From positions 159,960 through 223,959 of the forward strand of contig CACZZF010000012.1 in assembly GCA_902785575.1 (NCBI GenBank): a stretch of DNA of 64,000 bases, in the 5' to 3' direction. Positions 35,832 to 44,807 of this stretch are shown here, piece by piece (within the stretch, counting starts at the first letter, position 1; the number at the start of each line of letters is the position of its first letter). Made by a program: the position numbers and the translations under genes. Origin of the DNA: an uncultured Bacteroidia bacterium (GTDB taxonomy: Bacteria > Bacteroidota > Bacteroidia > Bacteroidales > UBA932). The notes beneath the pieces are model-generated. The model had not been told where the DNA came from. It saw nothing but the letters and a program-made list of their open reading frames with translations, and ran no database searches.

Positions 35832-36512
35832 TCAAATATCCGTTATCTTGAAAGGGTTATAACTAACTCCCTGGTCGTAGGCATCCTCGCCCTCGATGGC
35901 TTTCAATTTCCTCACCACAGCCGAAGTGACCGGAAGTATAACTATCTCGTAAAGAACCTTGAAGGAAACCTGGCAGAGCATCATCCATCCAAGATTCTTA
36001 ATAGGAGTGCCCCAGAAAGCGATAGGCATAAATATCAGGGAATCAAGGCATTCCCCTGCCAAAGAAGATACTATTGCCCTCAAGGAGAAGCCTTTCCCGC
36101 CCTGGGCGACTTTCATCTTGCTCAAGACGTACGCGTTGAATGTGGATCCGGCAAGGAACGCCAGCAAAGATGCCAGCAGCACCCTGGGAGCCATCTTGAA
36201 CACGAAATCGAAATGCTCGCCTCCTGTCCAGAATGAAGCCGCTGGGAGAAGCACGGCGACCTGGGCCATGACAGCCACGAAAAGATTCATGGCGAAGCCT
36301 ATCCAAATAACCAGGCGGGCCTTCTTATATCCCCAGACCTCAGTGAAGCAGTCATTGAGAATATAGGAAACCGGGAAAATCAACACGGCGCACGGCAAGG
36401 CAATCTTTCCTATTGCGAAAACCTTGGCGGCGAATAAATTAGATGTGATAAGACATACCGTGAACAACACGGCCATCAGCGTGAACGCTGGAGAAAAACT
36501 TTTTTTTGTCAT
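35832..36512 (-). CDS. Queuosine precursor transporter (YhhQ/VUT family)
   Basis: The 226-residue protein has about six membrane helices and the family patterns [38 protein letters not shown] and [19 protein letters not shown]. Family members import preQ0, preQ1 or related bases. It is the first gene of an operon with queF. A compact pseudoknot-like leader ends at its ATG, so its translation is likely under preQ1 control. Confidence 0.9.
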   Translation of the reverse strand: MTKKSFSPAFTLMAVLFTVCLITSNLFAAKVFAIGKIALPCAVLIFPVSYILNDCFTEVWGYKKARLVIWIGFAMNLFVAVMAQVAVLLPAASFWTGGEHFDFVFKMAPRVLLASLLAFLAGSTFNAYVLSKMKVAQGGKGFSLRAIVSSLAGECLDSLIFMPIAFWGTPIKNLGWMMLCQVSFKVLYEIVILPVTSAVVRKLKAIEGEDAYDQGVSYNPFKITDI

Positions 36513-36546
36513 TCCTAGTTTTTTAAGTGGTTTCCTAGTACACTGT
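36513..36546 (-). promoter_or_regulatory. preQ1-I-like riboswitch (candidate)
   Basis: Read on the minus strand: AGTG (P1) at 36544-36541, loop TACTAGGAAAC, CACT (P1) at 36529-36526, an A-rich tail TTAAAAAA, then CTAG at 36518-36515 that can pair with CTAG in the loop as a pseudoknot. This is the preQ1-I H-type layout, with the ligand-type C before the 3' P1 strand and the AAAAAACTAGG tail. It ends two bases before the ATG of the precursor transporter, so ligand binding would hide the start. P1 is only 4 bp, one short of usual. Confidence 0.6.
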
Positions 36547-36560
36547 TATTTATATATTTA

Positions 36561-36610
36561 GACCCTTCGCTACGCTCAGGGTGACAAATCAGTCAGGGTG
36601 ACAGATCAGT
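36561..36610. repeat. Dispersed palindromic repeat with a 17-bp tandem duplication
   Basis: GACCCTTCGCTACGCTCAGG is a family member. A 17-base unit (cagggtgacaaatcagt / cagggtgacagatcagt) is then repeated at 36577-36593 and 36594-36610; the second copy covers the prfA stop codon and last codon. Confidence 0.75.
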
Positions 36611-37697
36611 CACCGGCCTCCTTCAGGCGCTCGGCGTTCTCAGCGATCTGAAGCTGGTTGATGCACTCCTGGATGTCACCGTCCATGAAGACCGGCAGGT
36701 TGTACATAGACCAGTTGATCCTGTGGTCCGTCACACGGCCCTGGGGATAGTTGTAGGTGCGAATCTTAGCCGAACGGTCGCCCGTTGAGACCATGGTCTT
36801 GCGCTTCGCCCCGATCTCATCGAGATATTTCTGATGCTCAAGATTGTAAAGACGTGTCCTGAGCTCCTCGAAAGCGCGATCCTTGTTCTTCAGCTGGGAG
36901 CGTTCCTCCTGGCACTGGACAACCAAACCGGTAGGAAGGTGGGTCAGACGGACGGCAGAATAGGTCGTGTTGACGCCCTGGCCGCCAGGACCGGAAGCGC
37001 AGAACAGATCCAGACGGATATCCTCCCACTTGAGATCGACATCAAATTCTCCGGCCTCGGGGAAAACGGCCACAGAGGCGGCGGAAGTCTGGATCCTTCC
37101 CTGGGTCTCGGTCTGAGGAACCCTCTGGACACGGTGGACACCAGACTCATATTTCATGATTCCGTATACCCCCTCATCGTTGGATGAAAGCTTGAAAACT
37201 ATCATCTTAAATCCGCCGGAAGTACCTGGAGTCGAGTCATTTACCTCAAGCTTCCAGCCTTTCTTCTCAGCGTATTTGGAGTACATCCTGAAAAGGTCAC
37301 CGGCGAATATGGCAGCCTCATCACCGCCAGTTCCGCCACGAATCTCGACAATGGCGTTCTTGGCATCATCCGGATCGGCAGGGATAAGCAATATCTTAAT
37401 CTGCTCCTCCATCTGGGGCAGCATAGGCTCGATCTCAGCCACCTCGGCGCGAGCCATCTCCCTCAGGTCGTCATCCTTCTCGTTGATAAGGATATCTTTA
37501 GCGTCCGCCAGCTCCTCAACTTTCCTCTTATAGTCCAAGCCGGTCTTCACGATCGGCTCCAATTGCTTGTAGTCCTTGTTGAGCTGGACATACTTCTTCA
37601 TGTCAGCTATCACCGCGGGATCAGAAAGCTGGGCCTGCAGTGAGTTATATTTTTCCTGGAGCGCCAGGATCTTGTCTATCAGAGTGTTCTCCGCCAT
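36606..37697 (-). CDS. prfA: Peptide chain release factor 1
   Basis: The 363-residue class-I release factor has the catalytic GGQ in ASGPGGQGVNTTYSAVRLTHLP and the RVQRVPQTETQGRIQTSAASVAV segment before it. The N-terminal coiled coil (about 5-95) is intact. It releases peptides at UAA and UAG. The last codon and stop lie within a 17-bp repeat unit. A GNAT-like gene starts upstream on the same strand, 9 bases away. Confidence 0.95.
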   Translation of the reverse strand: MAENTLIDKILALQEKYNSLQAQLSDPAVIADMKKYVQLNKDYKQLEPIVKTGLDYKRKVEELADAKDILINEKDDDLREMARAEVAEIEPMLPQMEEQIKILLIPADPDDAKNAIVEIRGGTGGDEAAIFAGDLFRMYSKYAEKKGWKLEVNDSTPGTSGGFKMIVFKLSSNDEGVYGIMKYESGVHRVQRVPQTETQGRIQTSAASVAVFPEAGEFDVDLKWEDIRLDLFCASGPGGQGVNTTYSAVRLTHLPTGLVVQCQEERSQLKNKDRAFEELRTRLYNLEHQKYLDEIGAKRKTMVSTGDRSAKIRTYNYPQGRVTDHRINWSMYNLPVFMDGDIQECINQLQIAENAERLKEAGD

Positions 37698-37706
37698 ATT
37701 CTTTTA

Positions 37707-38825
37707 TTAAAGTTCTTTCACGAAACATCTGCGTCTCATGAAGAGCTCGCTATCATATTTGGCCCACACATTGGCAGGGCCGTTAGACTCTATCTGAGGA
37801 TTTGTAATCGCCCACTTCGTACCAGCCTGGATGTATTTCTCAGACATCGTGCAATGGTAAATCGACGAGACTCCCTTGTTCTGCCATTTCGGCACGGCGC
37901 CATTAATCATCAGGTCGACAGTGTCGTAGTGACGCAGTGCCTTGAGGAGATGCCACCACCCAAACGGAAACAGGTGACCCTTAGCCTTTTGCAGAGCCTT
38001 GGAGATACTCGGGAAGGTAATGCCGAATCCTACCAGTTCCTCGTTCTCATCAAATATGATGCTACTTGTCTTATCTGACAGGAACATCATGACAGACGAG
38101 GCTTCCTCCTCAATTTCTTCTTTGGTGAAAGGGATGAAATTATAAACCGCCTTCGCGAAACTCTCGTTATATATGTCGAAGAAATACCTGACCTTGGCCT
38201 TGTCCTTCTTCAACTCGTCGATACTGCCCTCATGAAGATTGTACCTCTCCTTCAAAAGTGTGGCGATACGGGTGATCTTCTCTTGCAGCGGCTCGTCCGC
38301 GGGCACCTTGTATTGTACCCAGTCGCACTCCTTGACATAACCGAGTGCATCCATGAAGTCCACATAATAGGGATAGTTATAGATGCAGTTGAAAGGAGGG
38401 ATATTCTGGAAGCCTTCAATGAGCATTCCTTGCTTGCCGAGAGTGTTGTAGTAGAGAGGCCCGTGGATCTCAGTCATCCCGTTCTCCTTGGCCCATTTCT
38501 CCGCCGTCTCGATGAGAAGACGGGCAACCTCAAGGTCATTGATCGCATCGAACCAGCCGAACCTTGCTCTCTTTTTATCGTAAAGAGCGTTGTAGCGGGG
38601 ATTGATCATACCGCAGATTCTCCCGACAACCTCTTTTCCGTCAAGAACCATCCACATATCGCGCTTGCAATATGAGAGAGTGGAGACCTTGGTCAAAGAA
38701 TTAATCTGATCGGAATGCAGAGCCGGGACATACTGAGGGCAGTCTTTATACAATTTGTCAGGGAACTTGATAAACTTCTTCAAGTCCCTTTTACCCTGAA
38801 CCTCAACTACTCTATAATTTGGCAT
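37707..38825 (-). CDS. GNAT-like acyltransferase family protein of unknown substrate
   Basis: The 372-residue protein begins MPNYRVVEVQGKRDLKKFIKFP and contains two GNAT-like segments: an N-terminal half with GRICGMINPRYNALYDKKRARFGWFDA and GPLYYNTLGKQGMLIEGF, and a C-terminal half with ELVGFGITFPSISKAL and IESNGPANVWAKYDSELFMRRRCF. It matches a widespread Bacteroidota family annotated as N-acetyltransferase or GTP cyclohydrolase-like by others. No acceptor can be named. It is in an operon position ahead of prfA. Confidence 0.7.
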   Translation of the reverse strand: MPNYRVVEVQGKRDLKKFIKFPDKLYKDCPQYVPALHSDQINSLTKVSTLSYCKRDMWMVLDGKEVVGRICGMINPRYNALYDKKRARFGWFDAINDLEVARLLIETAEKWAKENGMTEIHGPLYYNTLGKQGMLIEGFQNIPPFNCIYNYPYYVDFMDALGYVKECDWVQYKVPADEPLQEKITRIATLLKERYNLHEGSIDELKKDKAKVRYFFDIYNESFAKAVYNFIPFTKEEIEEEASSVMMFLSDKTSSIIFDENEELVGFGITFPSISKALQKAKGHLFPFGWWHLLKALRHYDTVDLMINGAVPKWQNKGVSSIYHCTMSEKYIQAGTKWAITNPQIESNGPANVWAKYDSELFMRRRCFVKEL

Positions 38826-38884
38826 CTTGCAAATGTACGAACTATCAGTGATGTTGCCAACAATAATCCCGCAAAGTTTTTACT

Positions 38885-39703
38885 TTAAAGGCCTTTGGCC
38901 TTCCCTTCATCCCAAATGGCATCCATTTCCTGAAGGGTCATGTCGTGAAGGTCACGACCTTGACGGATGGTGTTCTCCTCGAGATATGTGAAACGCCTCC
39001 GGAACTTGTCGCAGGCCTTGTTAAGTGCGGTGTCGGGATCAATCCCATACAACCTGGCGGCGTTGACAGTCGCGAACATGAAATCTCCCAATTCCTCCTC
39101 GGCATGATCATACGCGGCTTTTTTTTCTTCATCGGTAACGGCCTTTGACATCGCCTCGAACTCAGCCTGAAGCTCGGCCTGTTCCTCTTTTACCTTGTCC
39201 CAGACCTGGCTCTTCTCCTCCCAGTCAAAGCCCACTCCCCTGGCCTTGTCCTGCATTGAATACGCTTTCAAAATGGGTGGCAGAGAGTCAGGAATACCGG
39301 ACAGGATACGCTTGTTTCCGCCTTTCTCCTTGGCTTTGAGCATCTCCCAATTAGTGGAGACCTCATTAGCGTCAGAGACCTTGGTGGTCGAGAACACATG
39401 AGGATGGCGGTAGATCATCTTCTCGCAAAGCTTGTCCAGCACATCAGCGATGTCGTAACGACCTTCTTCCTCAGCTATCTTGGCGTAAAAAATCACATGC
39501 AGGAACACGTCTCCCAATTCCTTCTCAAGGGCTTTGTCATCTTTCTTCAAGACGGCGTCACTTAGCTCATAGACCTCCTCGATAGTCATCGGCCTCAACG
39601 TGTCTATCGTCTGCGCATGGTTCCAAGGGCAATCCGCCCTGAGCCTGTCCATGACTTCAAGCGCCCTCTCGAACGCCTCTAATTTCTTCTCTTTGTTCAA
39701 CAT
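38885..39703 (-). CDS. mazG: Nucleoside triphosphate pyrophosphohydrolase
   Basis: The 272-residue MazG has two all-alpha NTP-PPase domains. The first shows VMDRLRADCPWNHAQTIDTLRPMTIEEVYELSDAV and EKELGDVFLHVIFYAKIAEEEG (the E-x-x-E and E-x-x-D metal residues); the second shows EKKAAYDHAEEELGDFMFATVNAARLYGIDPDTALNKACDKFRRR. It hydrolyses NTPs to NMP plus PPi, clearing aberrant nucleotides. It diverges from the CoA-transferase gene. Confidence 0.94.
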   Translation of the reverse strand: MLNKEKKLEAFERALEVMDRLRADCPWNHAQTIDTLRPMTIEEVYELSDAVLKKDDKALEKELGDVFLHVIFYAKIAEEEGRYDIADVLDKLCEKMIYRHPHVFSTTKVSDANEVSTNWEMLKAKEKGGNKRILSGIPDSLPPILKAYSMQDKARGVGFDWEEKSQVWDKVKEEQAELQAEFEAMSKAVTDEEKKAAYDHAEEELGDFMFATVNAARLYGIDPDTALNKACDKFRRRFTYLEENTIRQGRDLHDMTLQEMDAIWDEGKAKGL

Positions 39704-39765
39704 GCCGCGAATTTAGGGATTTTCTTTTCTTATTTCATTATCTTTGCGGGGATAAACGGACCTAC

Positions 39766-41067
39766 ATGAAAGAAATCCATTATGTAACTGCCGATGAGGC
39801 CGTGGCGGCCATCCGGTCTGGAGACCATATTCATCTCGGGAGTGTGGCCAGTGTGCCTCACGTCTTGATTGACGCTTTGGTCAGGAGAGCAGACGCCGGA
39901 GAGGTGGAAGACCTCCATTTCCACCATTTCCACACCGAAGGGGCGGCTCCGTATTCCGACCCGAAGTACGCCGGGATATTCTTCGAGCAAGGTTTCTTCG
40001 TAGGCCCCAACGTGAGGGCCAATGTCAACTCCGGATACGCTGATTACCTGCCAGTCCACCTGTTTGACACCCAGCGGTTTTACCGTAACGGCGCGATCAA
40101 GTTGGGAGCGGCTATGGTACAAGTTTCCCTTCCGGACGGGAACGGCATGGTGTCCCTCGGCACCTCTGTGGATTGTTCCCCGGCCGCAATTGAAACAGCC
40201 AGGATAAAGATAGGAGTAGTCAACCCGAACGTTCCTTTCGCTTACGGTGACCTTATCCCGATCGACTCGTTTGATTATCTCGTGTCTGACGACACTCCCC
40301 TTTTCACCAAGGAATATACAGAACCAGGCCCGACAGATATCCTTATCGGGAAGAATTGCGCTGAACTTGTACAAGACGGAGCCTGCCTGCAGATGGGCAT
40401 AGGAAGCCTCCCGAACGCCCTCGCGGCCCAACTTGGATGTCACAAGGATCTCGGAATCCACACTGAGATGTTCGCTGACGGGGTTCTCGGACTTATTAAG
40501 GCTGGTGTTATAACCGGAAAGAACAAGAAAATCGACCAAGGTAAGATTGTCGCTTCGTTCCTCCTCGGATCCTCGGAAGTATATTCGTTCATCGACCGCA
40601 ATCCAGACGTGCTGATGAAGGAGATCGGCTATGTCAACGACCCGTGGGTCATCTCCCGTAACCCGAAGGTAACTTCAATCAATTCAGCGACCGAAGTCGA
40701 CCTGACAGGCCAAGTATGCGCTGACTCGATCGGAACGAGAATATTCTCAGGTACAGGTGGACAGCTGGATTTCGTCAGGGGTGCCGCCATGTCTGAAGAC
40801 GGCGTCTCGATGATAGCCTTGGCATCAAGGACCAACAAAGGGATGTCCAAGATTGTCCCGACCCTTCACCCAGGCGCCGGTGTGGTCACTCCAAGGGCGG
40901 ATGTCCATTGGATTGTCACTGAATACGGTGCCGTCAATCTCCGGGGCAAATCTCTGCAAGAGAGAGCCAAGCTATTGATTTCCATAGCTCACCCTGATGA
41001 CAGGGAGGCTTTGGACAGGGCCGCTTTCGAACGCTTCGGCCCTCACTGGCTTTCAATAAAGGTGTAG
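39766..41067 (+). CDS. Acetyl-CoA hydrolase/transferase-family CoA-transferase
   Basis: The 433-residue protein has GDHIHLGSVASVPHVLIDAL at the N-terminus, the CoA-contact segment GIGSLPNALAAQLGCHKDLGIHTEMFADG with the catalytic Glu, and GTGGQLDFVRGAAMSEDG and TEYGAVNLRGKSLQERA at the C-terminus. The pattern fits 4-hydroxybutyrate- or butyrate/succinate-type CoA-transferases acting in the cytosol on fermentation acids. The precise acid is not readable. It is a single gene with palindromic repeats at its 3' end. Confidence 0.88.
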   Translation: MKEIHYVTADEAVAAIRSGDHIHLGSVASVPHVLIDALVRRADAGEVEDLHFHHFHTEGAAPYSDPKYAGIFFEQGFFVGPNVRANVNSGYADYLPVHLFDTQRFYRNGAIKLGAAMVQVSLPDGNGMVSLGTSVDCSPAAIETARIKIGVVNPNVPFAYGDLIPIDSFDYLVSDDTPLFTKEYTEPGPTDILIGKNCAELVQDGACLQMGIGSLPNALAAQLGCHKDLGIHTEMFADGVLGLIKAGVITGKNKKIDQGKIVASFLLGSSEVYSFIDRNPDVLMKEIGYVNDPWVISRNPKVTSINSATEVDLTGQVCADSIGTRIFSGTGGQLDFVRGAAMSEDGVSMIALASRTNKGMSKIVPTLHPGAGVVTPRADVHWIVTEYGAVNLRGKSLQERAKLLISIAHPDDREALDRAAFERFGPHWLSIKV

Positions 41068-41137
41068 ATCCTTCGCTGACGCTCAGGATGACAAGCGATG
41101 CTCAGGATGACAAGCGATGCTCAGGATGACAATCAAT
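41068..41137. repeat. Dispersed repeat followed by three 19-bp tandem units
   Basis: A GATCCTTCGC...GCTCAGG element is followed by three tandem 19-base copies of GCTCAGGATGACAAGCGAT at 41081-41099, 41100-41118 and 41119-41137 (last copy diverged). They fill the gap between the convergent CoA-transferase and GH92 genes, and the last copy overlaps the GH92 stop codon. Confidence 0.85.
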
Positions 41138-43454
41138 CAAAGCATTTAGAGGGCTCGGGACCCATCTTGAGCTCGAGAGTGCCACCTGTGGCGATCTGCC
41201 GGAAGTCGAGGTAAGGCACATCCAGAGGTTTGCCGTCCAGCATCGCGGACTGGATATAGATATTCTCAGTGCTGTTATTTATCGCTTTGACAATGAATGG
41301 TTTCCCGGAGGCGTAGGCCGGATCGGTCTGAATCACCACCTCATCAAATACAGGACTGGTTATCTGCATCTTCCCGTCGCCGGGGCATAGTGGATGAAGT
41401 CCAGCAGCCACCAGGACATACCATGCTGACATCTGTCCCACATCATCATTACCCACAAGGCCGGTCATAGGGTTATCGGAATATGCGTGTGAGCAGATGA
41501 AGCGAGTCCATTTCTGTGTCTCCCACGGTCTTCCCAAAGCGTTGAAAAGGAAGGGGACATGATGTACAGGCTCGTTGGCGTGGTTGTAATATTGGTTCCA
41601 CATCATGTCATCGGGAGTATTCGAGAAGAAATTCTCCAAATCCTCAATCACTTTTTCACGTCCCCCCATCAACTCGACCATTCCTTCTATATCATGAGGC
41701 ACGAACCAGCCCTGCTGGTAGGGATTGCTCTCGACGCAACCAAGTCCCTCCATAGTCCTGGCGCCTTGCGGCCAAGGGCCCCATGACCCGTCCGCCTTGC
41801 GGGGACGGAACCATCCGACTTCCGGATCGAAAACATTACGATAGGCCTGAGACCTTGAATAATATTCCTTGGCAACATCTTGATTTCCTGATGCTTCCGC
41901 GATCTTTCCAATACACCAATCGGCATAGGCATGCTCAAGAGTCTCCGAGATGGACGCACCGTTCGGGACCCATCCCAAAGGGTAATTGCCGAACTTTTCT
42001 GACGAGTTGATGGCATAGCGCAGAGCCTTGCCGACATCATAATTCCGGATCCCTTTGACATAAGCGTCAGCGATAACCGGAGCTGCCGGATTACCAAGCA
42101 TACAGCCCGAATATGCGTTCAGGAATTCCCAGCGTTCAAGATATTCCTCTCCGCTTTCCTCTGCCATACTCACGAGAGAAGCGATCATATCATCCACAAC
42201 CTTGGGATTGATTATGGTCTGGAGTGGCATCTGGCTGCGGAACACATCCCAGCCGCTGAAAATGGTCCTTTTATCGAACGATCCACCGGAGGCATGAGGT
42301 TTATGGTCGCCACCATCATAGCGCCCATCGACATCGGCATAGAGCCTCGGGTCAATCATCGTGTGATACAAAGCGGTATAGAAAACCACCTTCTCCGCCT
42401 CGGTTCCTCCTTTTACGGCAATCTTTGACAGAGCCTTGTTCCAGGCTTCCCTGGCCTCTTTCCGTACCGTGTCAAAATCCTTTCCGTCTATTTCCGCCTG
42501 GTAATTCTTCCTGGCGCCTTCCAAGTCAACGAAAGAGATACCGACTTTAAGAGTCGTAGCCTCCCCTGCCTTGGTCGGGAACTCCGTGAAGAAACCTATG
42601 TGCTTGCCGGTCAATTCCTCTTTATCCTCCAGGACAGTCGCCTGTGCGACTCGCTCCAGATAAGGAATACTTGTCACATCTTCCCTTTTCCTGGGCCAGT
42701 CATCAGGAATATCAGCGCACCAGAAGCCTTTGGAAATGAACGGCTTATCAAACTCCGCATGGAAATATACGGTATAGAAAGCGTGACCGTCGCCATTGCC
42801 CCAACCGCCAGTCTCGGGCGTGCAACGCATCCAGCCCTCGATAGTATGGTCATCGACGATTTTGACAGATTGCTCCTCAGATGTGCCTCCCACTCGCCTG
42901 GCGAGGTCAACCTGAACCCTTGACAAATCGCTCTCCGGCCATATGAACCTCAATATTCCGCAGCGGGGAGTCGATGAGCACTCAACCTTGATACCATAGT
43001 CGGTCAGATTGACAGAGTAGAAACCAGGAGATGCCGTCTCGGAAGCCTTGTCATAGGCTGAACGCCAGCCTTTAATGCTACCATCCTCTTTTCCGGCGAT
43101 TTTCTGGAGGGGGCCGGTCGTGGGCATGACCAGGAAGTTCCCGAGGTCTCCGTACCAGCCGATTCCGCTCATCTGGGTCATGGCGAAGCCTTCAATCGTC
43201 TTCATCTCATAACTGTAACCAGGGCCGTTATCACCGCCGGTTATGGTATTAGGGCTCACCTGGACCATACCGAAAGGAGTAGTGGCGCCCGGGAAGGTCT
43301 TCCCAAGGCCATGGTAAACTCCAGCGGCATCCGTGTTGGTGCTGGCACCGATGAAAGGATTGACATAACTGGCCAGGTCAGAGTCCTGGGCCCTGCCGCA
43401 TGAAAACAGGACGGCAGAAACCGCCACCACTAAAAAGAGGTTATTTCTCATCAT
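41133..43454 (-). CDS. GH92-family alpha-mannosidase lipoprotein
   Basis: The 773-residue protein has a lipoprotein signal (LFSCG) and the GH92 pattern: YVNPFIGASTNTDAAGVYHGLGKTFPGATTPFGMVQ, MTQMSGIGWYGDLG, FSGWDVFRSQMPLQTII, GWFVPHDIEGMVELMGG, NDDVGQMSAWYV with the acidic catalytic region, and C-terminal GLHPLCPGDGKMQITSPVFDEV. GH92 enzymes are calcium-dependent exo-alpha-mannosidases acting on N- or O-glycan mannose. I use ATG 43454; the ATG at 43451 is almost equal. It overlaps the RT gene end by 14 bases, so the two are tightly linked. Confidence 0.93.
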   Translation of the reverse strand: MMRNNLFLVVAVSAVLFSCGRAQDSDLASYVNPFIGASTNTDAAGVYHGLGKTFPGATTPFGMVQVSPNTITGGDNGPGYSYEMKTIEGFAMTQMSGIGWYGDLGNFLVMPTTGPLQKIAGKEDGSIKGWRSAYDKASETASPGFYSVNLTDYGIKVECSSTPRCGILRFIWPESDLSRVQVDLARRVGGTSEEQSVKIVDDHTIEGWMRCTPETGGWGNGDGHAFYTVYFHAEFDKPFISKGFWCADIPDDWPRKREDVTSIPYLERVAQATVLEDKEELTGKHIGFFTEFPTKAGEATTLKVGISFVDLEGARKNYQAEIDGKDFDTVRKEAREAWNKALSKIAVKGGTEAEKVVFYTALYHTMIDPRLYADVDGRYDGGDHKPHASGGSFDKRTIFSGWDVFRSQMPLQTIINPKVVDDMIASLVSMAEESGEEYLERWEFLNAYSGCMLGNPAAPVIADAYVKGIRNYDVGKALRYAINSSEKFGNYPLGWVPNGASISETLEHAYADWCIGKIAEASGNQDVAKEYYSRSQAYRNVFDPEVGWFRPRKADGSWGPWPQGARTMEGLGCVESNPYQQGWFVPHDIEGMVELMGGREKVIEDLENFFSNTPDDMMWNQYYNHANEPVHHVPFLFNALGRPWETQKWTRFICSHAYSDNPMTGLVGNDDVGQMSAWYVLVAAGLHPLCPGDGKMQITSPVFDEVVIQTDPAYASGKPFIVKAINNSTENIYIQSAMLDGKPLDVPYLDFRQIATGGTLELKMGPEPSKCFD

Positions 43455-44652
43455 CAATCTTATACTTGTAATACTCATTGACCAAACTTCGGTACCCGAG
43501 AGTTTTCAGATCATCGTAACGGACACGGTAATTAGCCTTGTTACGCTTACCGGTAGCGAGGAAACGGATATTTTCCTGGAGATAATGGTCTATTTCCTCC
43601 AGGCCTTCGGTGGAGTTGATCACAGGGAAAAACCACCTCGACCAGGAAAGGGTCTCGGGATCATCGCCCTCAAAGAATTTCGCGTTGATACAATTGATCA
43701 TCGCTTTCATCGCCTGGATCCTGGGTTTGTCTTTTTTAGAGGCCCAACGGTCCAGAGAGCGGGCCTTGCGGCTGATCTTCCCTTTCATCTTCTTGATAGT
43801 CGCTCCGGAGATCCCAATTCTGGTCCCGTCACTGCGGAAACCCAGGAACTCATACGGCTCACCTGGACGATAGATATGCTCCTTATCAGGATTAACCTCC
43901 AGGCGGTAACGGGTGAAATAATCCCCAAGAAGGGCTTTATACTTCAGAAGTTCCTCATAATCAGAAGCGAACAAGATTATATCATCGGAATAGCGGGCAT
44001 ACAGTATACCTTCCCTCTCAAAAAAGCGATCGACTTCCATAAGGTACACATCAGCCAGGAAAGGGGCTGTCGGGGAACCAGCCATCACTCCCCTGTTCCC
44101 TCTGACTACCACGTCTCCACTCAAGGCGCGGTCATCCTCCAGAAGCCTCCGGAAAAATGAATACAGATCCGGATCATCCTCGAGAACATCTTTGAGAATA
44201 GGCATAAAGATAGGGATGGAGATTGAGTTGAAATAATCATGGATATCGACCTTATATGCCCATAGACTTCTGCCTTCCAAGGACTTGTTTATCTTGTATA
44301 TAGCGTCGCACGCCCTCATCCCCCTACGGAAAGAATAGCAGTTGGAGGCGAAACGGTCGTCATAGCGGTAAAGAAGATAGGAGATCAGTTTCAGGACAGC
44401 TTTATCGTCAGGAGGAAACTGATATACGATCCGTTTCTTTCCCGAGCCCATCTTGTTGATCACTGTACGGACAGGAATCCCGAGCCCATCAGCACCGGAA
44501 GCCCTCCTCGCCGCAGGCAGATATCTCTCCGCCTCGACGAACTCATCGGCCTCAACGAAGGAATGCCACGTGAAACGGCCTTTACGCAAACGATAAGCCA
44601 GGAAGTCATCCCAGACTTCCTGACGTTCGATTTGACGCATTATGCTATCCAT
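43441..44652 (-). CDS. Stand-alone reverse transcriptase (YSDD-type)
   Basis: The 403-residue protein is an RT without intron maturase or endonuclease domains. Motifs read in order: SGKKRIVYQFPPDDKAVLKLISYLLY, CYSFRRGMRACDAI, AYKVDIHDYFNSI (first catalytic Asp136), RGNRGVMAGSPTAPFLADVYL, YARYSDDIILFAS (catalytic YSDD at 221-224), LEVNPDKEHIYRPGEPYEFLGF. A basic C-terminal region of about 120 residues resembles a thumb. The pattern is unlike retrons, DGRs or group II RTs I know well; related proteins occur in gut Firmicutes without known role. The start may be ATG 44652 or 44640. A structured gap lies directly upstream. Confidence 0.88.
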   Translation of the reverse strand: MDSIMRQIERQEVWDDFLAYRLRKGRFTWHSFVEADEFVEAERYLPAARRASGADGLGIPVRTVINKMGSGKKRIVYQFPPDDKAVLKLISYLLYRYDDRFASNCYSFRRGMRACDAIYKINKSLEGRSLWAYKVDIHDYFNSISIPIFMPILKDVLEDDPDLYSFFRRLLEDDRALSGDVVVRGNRGVMAGSPTAPFLADVYLMEVDRFFEREGILYARYSDDIILFASDYEELLKYKALLGDYFTRYRLEVNPDKEHIYRPGEPYEFLGFRSDGTRIGISGATIKKMKGKISRKARSLDRWASKKDKPRIQAMKAMINCINAKFFEGDDPETLSWSRWFFPVINSTEGLEEIDHYLQENIRFLATGKRNKANYRVRYDDLKTLGYRSLVNEYYKYKIDDEK

Positions 44653-44662
44653 CCTTGAAAAA

Positions 44663-44803
44663 GGAAAAAGGGGAATGATTTTGAATCCGCAAAGTTGCGG
44701 TTCACGAGACTTTACACCGCCTGGCGGCCCGCGACGCCATAACCAATAGCAGGCGATGCCTCATCCTTAGCGGGCGCGGCCATTGGCCGCATCCCCTCTT
44801 TCC
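44663..44803 (-). ncRNA. Candidate structured RNA upstream of the RT (complementary ends)
   Basis: The 155-base gap between the upstream gene and the RT is GC-rich and highly self-complementary. The outer arms 44790-44803 and 44663-44677 pair over about 13 positions with one mismatch and one bulge, closing the whole region. Inside are GCGGCC-ATT-GGCCGC (44776-44790), CCGCC-T-GGCGG (44717-44727) and CCGCA-AAGT-TGCGG (44687-44700), plus a CCCGC/GCGGG pair. It stops 10 bases before the RT start. An RNA with complementary ends next to an RT recalls retron or DRT RNAs, but no family is recognised. It could also be an ordinary terminator. Confidence 0.5.
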
Positions 44804-44807
44804 TGGA

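Noticed and set aside
39730..40539. 269-codon minus-strand ORF opposite the CoA-transferase
   Set aside because: Antisense shadow of a well-recognised CoA-transferase.
41081..41137. Tandem 19-bp repeats considered as a CRISPR array
   Set aside because: The copies are directly adjacent with no unique spacers, and no cas genes are near.
43441..44652. RT considered as a group II intron protein, retron RT or DGR RT
   Set aside because: No maturase or HNH domain, no intron-like ends, no template/variable repeat pair, and the motifs do not match the retron pattern I know; class left open.
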